NCBI RefSeq assembly: GCF_013366925.1
Contig: NZ_JAALDK010000001.1
Location: 2,673,089-2,737,088 of the forward strand
DNA length: 64,000 nucleotides
Source: Paraburkholderia youngii
GTDB lineage: Bacteria > Pseudomonadota > Gammaproteobacteria > Burkholderiales > Burkholderiaceae
Direction of reading: 5' to 3'
Shown here: positions 1-7,778 of the stretch, piece after piece
Numbering within the stretch: the stretch's first letter is position 1
Layout: the number at the start of each line of letters is the position of its first letter
The notes under the pieces: generated by a model
Seen by the model: only the letters and a program-made list of their open reading frames with translations
What the model was told of the DNA's origin: nothing
Database searches by the model: none
Program-made: the position numbers and the translations under genes

Positions 1-1180
1 GCTTGACCAGCAGATCGCCGCGCACGCTCGGCAGCCAGTGATAATTCTCGAGCGCCGAACCAGCCGCGAGCGCATCGACGATCTCGAGTCCGGCCGTCGG
101 CCCGAACGCCATCCCCACCGCGACCGCGCGATTCAACTCCACGACCGGCGATGGCGCGACCTGCGCCAAAGCATCGTAGAGCGCGACGATCTGCGCCCAG
201 TCGGTGTCCTCGGCGCGGCGTGCCCGCGCATGACACGCGGCGAGCGCCGCCTGCAACGCATACGGCCCGCTTGCGCCGCCGAGTGCATGCGCGCTGTCCA
301 ACGCCGCGAGGCCGCGGCGAATCAGCAGCGGGTCCCAACGGCTGCGATCCTGATCGAGCAACAGCACCGGCCGCCCCTGCGCATCGGTGCGCGCATGCGT
401 GCGCGACGCCTGGATCTCCATTAGCGCAACCAGACCGTGGACCTCGCTTTCGTCGGCGACGAGTCCGCTCAACACGCGCCCGAGCCGCAGCGCCTCCTCG
501 CATAGCGCCGGGCGCATCCAGTCGTCGCCGGCAGTAGCCGAATACCCTTCGTTGAAAATCAGGTAGATCACCTGCAGCACCGACGCGAGCCTCGCCGCGC
601 GCGCGTCCGCCTGCGGCACCTCGAACGGCACGCGCGCCGCCGACAGCGTGCGCTTCGCGCGCACGATCCGCTGCGCGATGGTCGGCTCCGGCACGAGAAA
701 CGCGCGCGCGATTTCGTCGGTGGTGAGGCCGCCGAGCAGGCGCAGCGTCAGCGCGACGCGCGCATCGGTCGACAGCACCGGATGGCACGCGGTGAAGATG
801 AGCCGCAGCAAATCGTCGCCGATGTCGTCGGCGCGCGCGGCATCGAGCGCATCGACGAAATCGGGCACCACGTGCGCCTCGATCGCGTCGAGATCGTGGC
901 CGAGCTCCTCGCGCTTGCGCGCATGCAGCGCTTCCTGGCGCAAGCGATCGAGCGCGCGGTTTTTCGCGGCCGTCATCAGCCAGGCTCCGGGGTTGTCGGG
1001 CACGCCCGCGTTCGGCCAATGCTCGAGCGCGGCCACCAGCGCGTCCTGCGCGAGTTCCTCGGCGAGCCCCACGTCGCGCACGATCCGCGCGACGTGAGCG
1101 ATGACCTTCGCGGATTCGATCCGCCAGACAGCGTCGATCGCACGATGGGTGGCCTGTATCGTCACGGCGTCAGCCTTCAC
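1..1180 (-). CDS. ECF42-type RNA polymerase sigma factor (partial, C-terminus off the window)
   Basis: Reading leftward from a GTG at 1180 the translation runs THRAIDAVWRIESAKVIAHV, then GLAEELAQDALVAALEHWP, NPGAWLMTAAKNRALDRLR (region 2) and LRLLGGLTTDEIARAFLVPE (region 4 helix-turn-helix), followed by a long helical C-terminal extension rich in Ala and Leu. This is the SigJ-like/COG4941 family, whose ECF42 members have large C-terminal domains and sit beside DGPF proteins. It would direct RNA polymerase to a small regulon, classically the adjacent DGPF genes. The start follows the stop of the upstream DGPF gene by one base, so the two are translationally coupled. The stop codon lies beyond position 1. 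Confidence 0.9.
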   Translation of the reverse strand, partial: MKADAVTIQATHRAIDAVWRIESAKVIAHVARIVRDVGLAEELAQDALVAALEHWPNAGVPDNPGAWLMTAAKNRALDRLRQEALHARKREELGHDLDAIEAHVVPDFVDALDAARADDIGDDLLRLIFTACHPVLSTDARVALTLRLLGGLTTDEIARAFLVPEPTIAQRIVRAKRTLSAARVPFEVPQADARAARLASVLQVIYLIFNEGYSATAGDDWMRPALCEEALRLGRVLSGLVADESEVHGLVALMEIQASRTHARTDAQGRPVLLLDQDRSRWDPLLIRRGLAALDSAHALGGASGPYALQAALAACHARARRAEDTDWAQIVALYDALAQVAPSPVVELNRAVAVGMAFGPTAGLEIVDALAAGSALENYHWLPSVRGDLLVK

Positions 1181-1181
1181 C

Positions 1182-1595
1182 TCAGCGGTGATCTTCTTCG
1201 AGCTTGCGAAAGCGCTCGACTTCCGGTCCCGGCTCGAAGTCGTCGATCTCGAACAGCTGCCGCACTTCGATTTCGCCATCGGCGTGCTCACCGAACGGGG
1301 CCGGGAAACGCCGCGCCCATTCCATCGCCTCGTCGCGCGAGCGCACCTGGATCAACGTGTAGCCAGCAATCAGCTCTTTGGTCTCCGCGAACGGTCCGTC
1401 CACGACGCTCCGTTTGCCGCCGCTATAGCGCACGCGCCAGCCTTTCGAGCTCGGCTGCAGGCCGGTTGCATCGAGCAGGACGCCGGCCTTCGAGAGTTCT
1501 TCGTGGTAGGCGCCCATCGCGGCGATCAGCGACGGTTCGGGCATCTCGCCGGCTTCGCTCGCGGCCGTGGCTTTTACGATGATCATGAATCGCAT
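1182..1595 (-). CDS. YCII-related DGPF-domain protein
   Basis: 137-residue protein beginning MRFMIIVKAT, with the family signature VVDGPFAETKELIAGY followed by a helix (SRDEAMEWARRFP). These YCII-like proteins are small ferredoxin-fold dimers; biochemical function is unknown but they are the standard genomic partners of ECF42 sigma factors. The ATG at 1595 is chosen over an upstream in-frame start because AAGGAG lies a few bases before it and homologues begin MRFM or MKYM. The gene is immediately upstream of the sigma factor gene and almost certainly co-transcribed with it. Confidence 0.9.
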   Translation of the reverse strand: MRFMIIVKATAASEAGEMPEPSLIAAMGAYHEELSKAGVLLDATGLQPSSKGWRVRYSGGKRSVVDGPFAETKELIAGYTLIQVRSRDEAMEWARRFPAPFGEHADGEIEVRQLFEIDDFEPGPEVERFRKLEEDHR

Positions 1596-1773
1596 GTCGT
1601 TGCTCCTTGTTGTTAGTGGTTCGTGGTGAGTGGATTCGCGTGAATCGCTTGGAGAGGCCACGCCGGCTAGCCCCTTACTCACACGACGCGCGATGCAAGG
1701 TCAGATCGACACCCGCGGCGGTCCCGGCATCCCAGGGAAAACACGAAGCGGATGACGCGAGAGCCACCCGTGG

Positions 1774-2127
1774 CTAGATGAAGCACGGGCCGAGCTTGCG
1801 GACCTCGACCGTGCACCACGCCGCCGCCGGACAGGTTTGCGCGATCGCCACGGCCTCTTCGCGGCTGTCGCAGTTCAGCAGAAAGAAGCCGCCGATCATC
1901 TCCTTCGCCTCGGCGAACGGCCCGTCGACGAGCTTCGACTGGCCATTGCGGACCTGCACGCGCACGGCGTCCTTCTGCGAAGTCAGCGATTCGACCGCGA
2001 GCAGCTTGCCGCGCGCTTTCAGGTTCTCGGAGAACCGCACCATCTGGTCATAGAGGTCGCGACCGGCGGCTTCGCCGCGCTCCTCGCGTTGGTCCGTGGG
2101 TTCGACGATCAGCAGCATGTAGGACAT
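1774..2127 (-). CDS. second YCII-related DGPF-domain protein
   Basis: 117 residues, MSYMLLIVEPTDQREERGEA at the N-terminus and the diagnostic LVDGPFAEAKEMIGGFFLL in the middle, then SREEAVAIAQTCPAA. It is a divergent paralogue of the neighbouring DGPF protein and lies upstream of it in the same direction, separated by about 180 bases. A GGAGA sequence precedes the ATG. Its position as first gene suggests it heads the DGPF-DGPF-sigma unit or is a direct target promoter of the sigma factor. The molecular activity is not known. Confidence 0.88.
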   Translation of the reverse strand: MSYMLLIVEPTDQREERGEAAGRDLYDQMVRFSENLKARGKLLAVESLTSQKDAVRVQVRNGQSKLVDGPFAEAKEMIGGFFLLNCDSREEAVAIAQTCPAAAWCTVEVRKLGPCFI

Positions 2128-2442
2128 GGGGTCTCCGACAGGGCTCGGTTGTATGCGCGGGTCGGCATCGCAACGACGTCAGCGACGCCCGGCCTCGGTG
2201 CCATAGCAGGTAGGCAGGCAGATAGGTGGCAATCAGGCGCAGCCAGTCTAGCAAGCGGGAACCTCAGCGGCAAACGCGCCCGGCGGGACTTCTACGGACA
2301 CTCGTAACGAGCCACGCGGCGCGCATCAGCCGGCCGCGCGCGACACGTCGATGCCGCATTCAAGCATTCTCCGGAATCAATTTACGTCCGCGCCGAATGT
2401 GAAAAGCGCCCCTATAGGGGCGTTTTGCATGTTGCGGGACGC
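2128..2442. other. intergenic stretch upstream of DGPF operon
   Basis: About 315 bases without a convincing gene. It should contain the promoter of the DGPF/sigma operon on its left side and carries the terminator of the next minus-strand gene at 2402-2425. A possible 68-codon minus-strand frame overlapping the DGPF start has no recognisable protein features. Confidence 0.5.
2402..2425 (-). terminator. Rho-independent terminator, perfect 16-base palindrome
   Basis: A perfect palindrome CGCCCCTATAGGGGCG is flanked by AAAA on the left and TTTT on the right, so it can terminate in both directions. It lies just beyond the stop codon of the 2443-2916 gene, which it most likely serves. Confidence 0.8.
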
Positions 2443-2916
2443 TCAAACTGGCGCTTCCGCCAGCGCTCTCAGCCGCGCGGAGCGCATCAGACCTTCGATC
2501 ATTTTCGCTTCCGCGCTCGCCAGCTCGCTCAGCGACGCGGCCGACAGTTGTCCGTCGAAGATCGCGAGCGCCGTGCACAGACGTGCGTAGTCGTCGTCTT
2601 CGAGCGACCAGCGGCCGGTCCTGCGCTCGCGCATGTCGAGCCGCACCATCGCCGCATGCGCGCTTTCGATGTCCGCGAGCGCGTCGGCGCCCAGTCCGGC
2701 GCGGGTCAGTTCCTGCGACACCAGCAGATGCCGGCTCAGCGTCGTGTGCAGCATGCGTGCGCCGTGGCCGCGGCGAAAGGCATCGAGCGCGGCGTAGGCC
2801 TGCAATAGCATGGTCTGAGTGACCGGCGCGTGCGCGGTGCGGCTCTGCGTGAGGGAACGCAACAAGGGGGACATGGCCGTGCGGCCGGGCTTGCGAACTC
2901 GCGATTTGCTAGACAT
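2443..2916 (-). CDS. conserved hypothetical protein, basic N-terminus
   Basis: 157 residues. The N-terminus is basic (MSSKSRVRKPGRTAMSPLLR) and the rest is mostly helical, with LLQAYAALDAFRRGHGARM and an ADALADIESAHAAMVRLD segment. The start at 2916 is supported by a very strong AAGGAGG site; an upstream in-frame start gives an Arg/Cys-rich extension that looks non-coding. I recognise the general type as a small Burkholderia protein without assigned function. The basic tail might contact nucleic acid, but no DNA-binding fold is evident. Confidence 0.75.
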   Translation of the reverse strand: MSSKSRVRKPGRTAMSPLLRSLTQSRTAHAPVTQTMLLQAYAALDAFRRGHGARMLHTTLSRHLLVSQELTRAGLGADALADIESAHAAMVRLDMRERRTGRWSLEDDDYARLCTALAIFDGQLSAASLSELASAEAKMIEGLMRSARLRALAEAPV

Positions 2917-3115
2917 CGATTCAACCTCCTTCTTTCGGCAGCGCGCCCGGACTTCGGCACGCGACGGCGGCAAACGCCGCGCTCGAACGTCCGACGCATT
3001 TCGCGCCCGACAGTTCACGCTCTGCGACGTGCCGGTTCTTCGACGTATCGAAGAACGCACTGTCCCCATATCGGTTCGAAGCCGCCGGAAACAAGCAGCG
3101 CGTTTCGTTGCGACG

Positions 3116-3148
3116 AAAAAAAGCCCTGTTCCGCGAGGGAACAGGGCT
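3116..3148 (-). terminator. strong minus-strand Rho-independent terminator
   Basis: An 11-base-pair perfect stem (AGCCCTGTTCC / GGAACAGGGCT, loop of five) is bordered on its left by seven A residues, giving a seven-U tract on the minus-strand transcript. The nearest upstream minus-strand gene ends some 465 bases away, so either that transcript has a long tail or an unannotated RNA ends here. Confidence 0.8.
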
Positions 3149-3396
3149 GACAGGATGGAACAGTCGAGCAGGCGCGTGGAGTGCCTGCAAACCTATAACC
3201 ACCTAACCTGCAAAGCTATTGCTTACGTGTACTGCAACGGCAATTTCTACCGCTCGACAGCACGTTTCGAACTGTCGATTCAATTCACTTCCAAATACCA
3301 CTGCATGTGGGCCGGTCCTCGTTATTTCCTACTGCTGGCCGCTACCCCTTTTGCTTCGCGCGCGTGTTCAATGCATTGCGCGCTTCATATTGCGTC

Positions 3397-3417
3397 AACT
3401 GCGAACTGCGAACTGCG
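3397..3417. repeat. three tandem copies of a 7-base unit
   Basis: AACTGCG is repeated three times head to tail within the gene-poor region. A simple microsatellite-like tract; no function can be assigned. Confidence 0.8.
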
Positions 3418-3613
3418 GACTACTTCATCAACGGTACGGTTCAAATCCGACACGAGGGGAAGTCGCATCGATGGAGTTCGGTGATTTGTCGCTCCATGGA
3501 AAAGAGTGTAGGCGCGCACCCGCGAATGCAATTGCGCGAAGCGAGGGACATTGGCGGCTTAATTTGGCGAATCGATGTAACAACGGGCTTTTCGGCCCGC
3601 CGCGCCACGCACG

Positions 3614-3886
3614 TCAACCGCGTGTAGAGAAATCGTCGATCGTCAGCAAGACCTTCTCACCGGGACGCGCGAGCATTTTTCGTTCGGCGATCGCGGTAAT
3701 GCGTTGGCGCCCATCCGCGAACGTCTTCAGAATGCGCGCCTCACCCGCGCCGCGTTGCAGCCAGAAGTGCTGTTCGAGCGCCTCGCGCGTGACCGCGCAT
3801 TCAAGGTCTCGTCCCCGCGACGAAAGCTGGAAAATCACCGCCCGTCCATCTGCCGAGACGCTGGGTACCGCCTCGATCATCGCCAT
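3614..3886 (-). CDS. DUF1488 family protein
   Basis: 90 residues from MAMIEAVPSVSADGRAVIFQ to the C-terminal LLTIDDFSTRG, with the central ALEQHFWLQRGAGEARILKT that is typical of DUF1488 proteins. These are small single-domain proteins of unknown function common in Burkholderia and rhizobia. The start at 3886 has a GAGGTG site about seven bases upstream; a second ATG lies two codons in. The longer upstream open frame is Arg/Cys-rich and not credible. It stands alone, followed by the gene-poor stretch. Confidence 0.82.
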   Translation of the reverse strand: MAMIEAVPSVSADGRAVIFQLSSRGRDLECAVTREALEQHFWLQRGAGEARILKTFADGRQRITAIAERKMLARPGEKVLLTIDDFSTRG

Positions 3887-4233
3887 AGCACACCTCGCAA
3901 CGTTGATTACGACGTTCGCCGTATGACGCGAACGTCCCCGGAAAATCATCTGACGCTCGCAGCATCGCGAGGCCCGTTTTGTCTGTTCGTACAGGGGTGC
4001 GGATAGCGTGGCCGCGATGGAGCCAGACGTTAGAGCAAAGCGCATGCCACCCAACGCCGATAGCGACACAGGCACTCACGGGCACCGGCAACGATGACCG
4101 CATCGCAAAGTGGGAAGACCGCAACATAGCCGCGTGGTAATAAAAGCGCAGCGGACGCGACAATCGACGACAATTCTTACTCGCGCTTCGCACGATCATC
4201 GCGTGCCCGATCGCGCGCTACCACCTTGCCGAC

Positions 4234-4720
4234 ATGACCGCCCAACTGCCCGACCAACGATCCGGGTTGACCTTGCGCCCCGCGCAACCCGACGACGAAC
4301 CCTTCCTGCTCGAACTGCGCAAGGCGACGATGACCGAACACCTGGCGCGCGCCGGCGAGCCGACCGACGAAAACGCCCATCGCGCGCGCCTGCGGCATCG
4401 CTACGACGCCGCGCAGTGTGATCTGCATCGACGGCGCGCCCGCGGGCCTGTTGAAGGCGCATCGCAACGACGACGAATGTTTCGTCGCGCAGTTGCAGAT
4501 CGCGCCGGCGCTACAAGGCCGCGGTATCGGCGAGCAGGTGCTGCGCACGATCCTGCGCGCCGCCGCGGCCGAAGCGCTGCCGGTCAGCTTGCAGGTGCTC
4601 AAGGGCAATCCCGCCAAACGGCTGTACGATCGTCTTGGCTTCGCGATCGTCGGCGAGGATCAGACACAGTTTCACATGCGCGTTGCAGCGCGCGCGCCGG
4701 CGGAAAACGAAGCAGAATGA
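4234..4720 (+). pseudogene. GNAT N-acetyltransferase with a frameshift at about 4417
   Basis: The first frame gives LTLRPAQPDDEPFLLELRKA through HRARLRHRYDAAQ, a typical N-terminal GNAT strand-helix. At 4417 the reading shifts: from GTG at 4418 the next frame continues VICIDGAPAGLLKAHR, then LQIAPALQGRGIGEQVLRTI (acetyl-CoA Q/RxxGxG/A loop, here GRGIG) and NPAKRLYDRLGF. The two parts fit one ~160-residue protein if a single T at 4417 is removed. Either the gene is inactivated in this strain or there is a sequencing error. Substrate is unknown. Confidence 0.85.
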
Positions 4721-4756
4721 ATGTCGGATAAAGACTGATACGGAACGAGCCTGGCA

Positions 4757-5119
4757 ATGAACTCTGATATGAACTTTCGCGATGCTTCAGCAATACAAAG
4801 CTGGCACGCGCACATTTATTTCGACGCGGCGAGCCGCGACGCCGCGTGGGCGTTTCGCGAGCAGATCGACGCGCATTGGGGCGACAAACTGCAGATCGGG
4901 CGCTTCCATGAACGGCCGGTCGGCCCGCATCCGATGTGGTCGTATCAGCTCGCGTTCGCGCACCAACAGTTCGCCGACGTGGTCAGCTGGCTCACGCTCA
5001 ATCACGGCGCGCTCGATGTCTTTCTGCATCCGAATACCGGCGACGCGCTGCGCGATCATCGCGACGCCGCCGTGTGGATCGGGCACTCGCACGAGCTCGT
5101 GTTAAAGGCGCTGCTGTAG
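4757..5119 (+). CDS. DOPA 4,5-dioxygenase family protein
   Basis: 120 residues with the family core SWHAHIYFDAASRDAAWAFR, the IGRFHERPVGPHPMWSYQLA segment and C-terminal WIGHSHELVLKALL. Homologues are single-domain non-haem iron extradiol-type enzymes related to fungal DOPA dioxygenases; the conserved His residues (HAH, FHE, GPHP) are present. The bacterial physiological substrate is unknown. An alternative start lies four codons downstream (MNFRDA). It follows the broken acetyltransferase closely and converges on the HiPIP gene. Confidence 0.9.
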   Translation: MNSDMNFRDASAIQSWHAHIYFDAASRDAAWAFREQIDAHWGDKLQIGRFHERPVGPHPMWSYQLAFAHQQFADVVSWLTLNHGALDVFLHPNTGDALRDHRDAAVWIGHSHELVLKALL

Positions 5120-5145
5120 CAGCCGAGAACGATGCGCCGGCGTGC

Positions 5146-5460
5146 TTACATATTCGTGTACGCGCTGCACCAGCCGCGCGACGCGACCTGTTTGGCGCCG
5201 AACAGCGTGCAGCCGCCGTACGCATCCGACGCCTTGCCCTGAAACAGCGAGCAGTTCGCGCACGATTGCCCGGCCGCGAAGTTCGGGAATTTTGCCTTGT
5301 CGACCTTCGACGCATCTTCGGTATAGCCGACCTTCTGCGCCTGCGGATCGCTCTCGCTCAGCGCATTGGGAACGGTCGCGGCGAACGCGACGCGAGACAG
5401 CGCGAGCGACGAGCCGACGCCCGCGCTGACCAGCAGGAAATGGCGGCGCGATGTTTTCAT
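5146..5460 (-). CDS. high-potential iron-sulfur protein (HiPIP)
   Basis: 104 residues. The N-terminus MKTSRRHFLLVSAG is a Tat-type signal, with cleavage expected after the Ala-rich AFAA. The four cluster ligands are C67, C70, C84 and C98 in SCANCSLFQG, YGGCTLFG and GWCSAY, the standard [4Fe-4S] HiPIP arrangement. It acts as a periplasmic one-electron carrier. It lies 36 bases after the nitroreductase gene in the same direction and may be the last gene of the iron-related operon, though the functional tie is inference. Confidence 0.95.
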   Translation of the reverse strand: MKTSRRHFLLVSAGVGSSLALSRVAFAATVPNALSESDPQAQKVGYTEDASKVDKAKFPNFAAGQSCANCSLFQGKASDAYGGCTLFGAKQVASRGWCSAYTNM

Positions 5461-5496
5461 TTTCGTTTGCCTCTGGGTGGGGACTGAGGTCTGCGG

Positions 5497-6186
5497 TCAA
5501 TCGAGAAAGCGCGTGAAGCGCTCGACCGGCTCGCGCTCGGGGCGCAGCGTATTGACCAGCGCGTTGGGGTCGGCGAAGCCGAGCGACATGCCGCACACGA
5601 ACTGCTCGTTCTCGGGCAGGCCGAGATGTTCGGCAATCAGCCGATGAAACTGCATGAACGCGGCCTGCGGACAGGTGTCGAGGCCGCGTCCGCGCGCTGC
5701 GGTCATGATCGCCTGCAGGAACATGCCGTAGTCGAGCCAGCTGCCGCGCTCGAGGCTGCGATCGATCGTGAACAGCAGGCCGACGGGTGCGTCGAAGAAA
5801 CGGAAGTTGCGCGAGTGCTGTTCGTGCATGCGCGCCCTGTCGCCCTTCTCGATGCCGAGCAGGCCGTACATATCCCAGCCGATCTTGCGGCGCCGGTCGA
5901 TGTACGGCGACTGCCATTGGCGCGGGTAGTACGCGTACTCCTCCTGGCACAGCTGGTCGCGCTGCGGATCGTCGTAGGCCGCGAGCAGATCGCGCGACAG
6001 ACGCGCGAGCGATTCGCCCGTCAGCACGTACACCTTCCACGGCTGCGTGTTGGTGCCGGACGGCGCGTAGCTGGCGGCTTCGAGAATGGCTTCGATGTCG
6101 GCGCGCTGCACCGGCGTCGGCAGAAAGGCGCGCACCGCGCGTCGCGTCGTCAGCGCGGTGTCGACGGGGTTCGCGGGAGAGGTCAT
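5497..6186 (-). CDS. nitroreductase family FMN oxidoreductase
   Basis: 229 residues. The N-terminal TTRRAVRAFLPTPVQRADIE and ASYAPSGTNTQPWKVYVL are the FMN-phosphate and isoalloxazine-contacting segments of the nitroreductase fold; LQAIMTAARGRGLDTCPQAA is the conserved second half. The family reduces nitroaromatics, quinones or flavins with NAD(P)H. The start at 6186 (MTSPANPVDT) matches family length; the longer frame adds a Gly/Arg-rich non-coding-like leader. It is 110 bases downstream of the PepSY gene and may supply reduced flavin for iron release, which is inference. Confidence 0.9.
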   Translation of the reverse strand: MTSPANPVDTALTTRRAVRAFLPTPVQRADIEAILEAASYAPSGTNTQPWKVYVLTGESLARLSRDLLAAYDDPQRDQLCQEEYAYYPRQWQSPYIDRRRKIGWDMYGLLGIEKGDRARMHEQHSRNFRFFDAPVGLLFTIDRSLERGSWLDYGMFLQAIMTAARGRGLDTCPQAAFMQFHRLIAEHLGLPENEQFVCGMSLGFADPNALVNTLRPEREPVERFTRFLD

Positions 6187-6296
6187 CGGCGAATGGCGGC
6201 AGAGCCAGCGAAGTAGGTCAGCGACGATTCTAGCGCGTACCGCTCCAAGCCTGCCCGCCAGCGCGCAGGCTTCGTCCAGGGCGTTGCGCTGCGCCC

Positions 6297-7019
6297 TTAC
6301 ATCGTCCCCAACGCCACCGCCGCCACAATCGAACCCGCCACGAGCACGAGCCCCACCGTCTTGCGCTTGTTCAACTCGGTCCACAACAGCACGCCCGTCA
6401 GCGACAGCAGGATCAGACTGCCCGCGAGCGTATCGATCAGCAGCACCCAGCCGACGCTCAAGCCCACGCCCTTGTGCATGTTCGTCAGCATCGCGAGAAA
6501 GGTGTTCGCGCTGCGCTTGACCGTCACGGTGTTATTGCCCACCCAGTATTCGGCCAAGGTATTTTCTTTCGGCGACGCGAAATTCAGCTGCCAGTGCTCG
6601 GGCTGCACGACGCTGCGATCGCCCCATGCCACCGGATGCTCGGATTCCTTCTGCACACGCCCCGGATTGCCGGCGACCTTCAGCTCCTGCTTGAGCCACT
6701 TCGCGAGTTCGCGCGGGGTTTCCGGTGCCGGTTGCGGCAGCGGCACCTGCATCACCGAGACCTGCGGTTCGCCGGTCGACACACGCAGCGGACCGCCGCG
6801 ATGGTTCAGGAAGAAGCCCGTCGTGCCGAACAGCAGACCGAGCGCCGCGCCCCACAATCCAACCCAGCCATGCACGTTGCGCAGCCACTTGATGAAAGTC
6901 GCGCGACGCGAGCGCTGCTGGCGCGCCTTCAGTTCATCGCCATCGAGCCGACGCGGTTCGTGCGCGCCATGTTGGCCGGCCGCCGGCGGTTGCATGTCGA
7001 GGGTGTCCGATTCGCTCAC
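6297..7019 (-). CDS. PepSY-associated transmembrane protein
   Basis: 240 residues. After a hydrophilic N-terminus comes a first membrane helix ([20 protein letters not shown]), a periplasmic PepSY-like region (about residues 75-175), and two further C-terminal helices around [20 protein letters not shown] and [18 protein letters not shown]. Such proteins commonly accompany TonB receptors and are thought to help ferric-siderophore reduction. The GTG start at 7019 overlaps the PiuC stop in a GTGA overlap, so translation is coupled. Confidence 0.88.
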   Translation of the reverse strand: MSESDTLDMQPPAAGQHGAHEPRRLDGDELKARQQRSRRATFIKWLRNVHGWVGLWGAALGLLFGTTGFFLNHRGGPLRVSTGEPQVSVMQVPLPQPAPETPRELAKWLKQELKVAGNPGRVQKESEHPVAWGDRSVVQPEHWQLNFASPKENTLAEYWVGNNTVTVKRSANTFLAMLTNMHKGVGLSVGWVLLIDTLAGSLILLSLTGVLLWTELNKRKTVGLVLVAGSIVAAVALGTM

Positions 7020-7699
7020 GTTTCACTCCAGGTACGCAGCAGATTGTGATAACAACCGACGAGGCTGCGTCGCGCAGCCTCGTCGGCATGGGTTGCATTG
7101 AGCCGTTGAATCGCGGTGTCCATGTCGAACAGCAGCGCGCGATGCGTGTCGCTGCGCACGAGACTCTGCACCCAGAAGAAGCTCGCCACGCGCGCGCCGC
7201 GCGTGACGGGCGTCACCTGATGCAGACTCGTCGCCGGATAAACGATCATGTCGCCGGCCGGCAGCTTTACCTGCTGCACGCCGTAGGTGTCTTCGATCAC
7301 GAGTTCGCCGCCGTCGTATTCGTCGGGCGCGCTGAGAAACAGCGTCACCGACACGTCGGTGCGCAGCTTCACGCCGTTCGGCAGCACGCGCACCGCGCCG
7401 TCGACGTGGCTGCCGAACCGCATGCCGCCCTCGTAGCGGTTGAACAGCGGCGGATACACCTGGTTCGGCAGCACCGCGCTGATGAACAGGGGATTGCGCT
7501 CGATCGCCGCGACAATCACGTCGCCGAGTTCGCGCGCAATCGAAGAGTGCTCGGCGATCTGCTGATTGCGCTTGACCGGCGCGCCCTGATAGCCCGCGGT
7601 CGCGCGGCCATCGACCCACGCGTCGCCGGCTCGATCGAGCCGCTCGCGCACGAAGCGCAATTGCCCGGCGTCCAGTACCTTCGGAATGTGCAGCAACAT
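7016..7699 (-). CDS. piuC: Fe(II)/2-oxoglutarate-dependent PKHD-type hydroxylase, PiuC/YbiX family
   Basis: 227 residues starting [10 protein letters not shown], with AAGGA upstream. The iron ligands H98 and D100 (GSHVDGAVR) and H160 (TSLHQVTP) and the 2-oxoglutarate-binding R170 are all present. PiuC/YbiX proteins are iron-regulated cytoplasmic dioxygenases encoded beside siderophore receptors, presumed to modify or help release the imported siderophore. The gene follows the TonB receptor by 80 bases and overlaps the PepSY gene by four. Confidence 0.93.
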   Translation of the reverse strand: MLLHIPKVLDAGQLRFVRERLDRAGDAWVDGRATAGYQGAPVKRNQQIAEHSSIARELGDVIVAAIERNPLFISAVLPNQVYPPLFNRYEGGMRFGSHVDGAVRVLPNGVKLRTDVSVTLFLSAPDEYDGGELVIEDTYGVQQVKLPAGDMIVYPATSLHQVTPVTRGARVASFFWVQSLVRSDTHRALLFDMDTAIQRLNATHADEAARRSLVGCYHNLLRTWSET

Positions 7700-7778
7700 A
7701 GTGTGTCCTTCGAGTCGGCTTGCCGTTTGCAAAGCGGCAAGCCTAACGGATGCGCCCAGTGCGTCGCAAAAGCGGCCA

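Larger units (their letters stand above)
2917..3613. other. 697-base gene-poor stretch
   Basis: No credible protein-coding frame on either strand; composition is visibly more AT-rich than the flanks, especially 3180-3480. It holds the minus-strand terminator at 3116-3148 and a three-copy heptamer repeat at 3397-3417. It may hold a small RNA or the long 3' untranslated region of the DUF1488 gene. Confidence 0.5.

Noticed and set aside
2048..2254. 68-codon minus-strand frame overlapping the DGPF gene start
   Set aside because: No ribosome site or protein-like composition, and it overlaps the real gene out of frame.
3435..3452. GGTTCAAATCC resembling a tRNA T-loop
   Set aside because: The flanks do not pair into a T-stem and no D or anticodon arm or acceptor stem precedes it, so it is a chance match.
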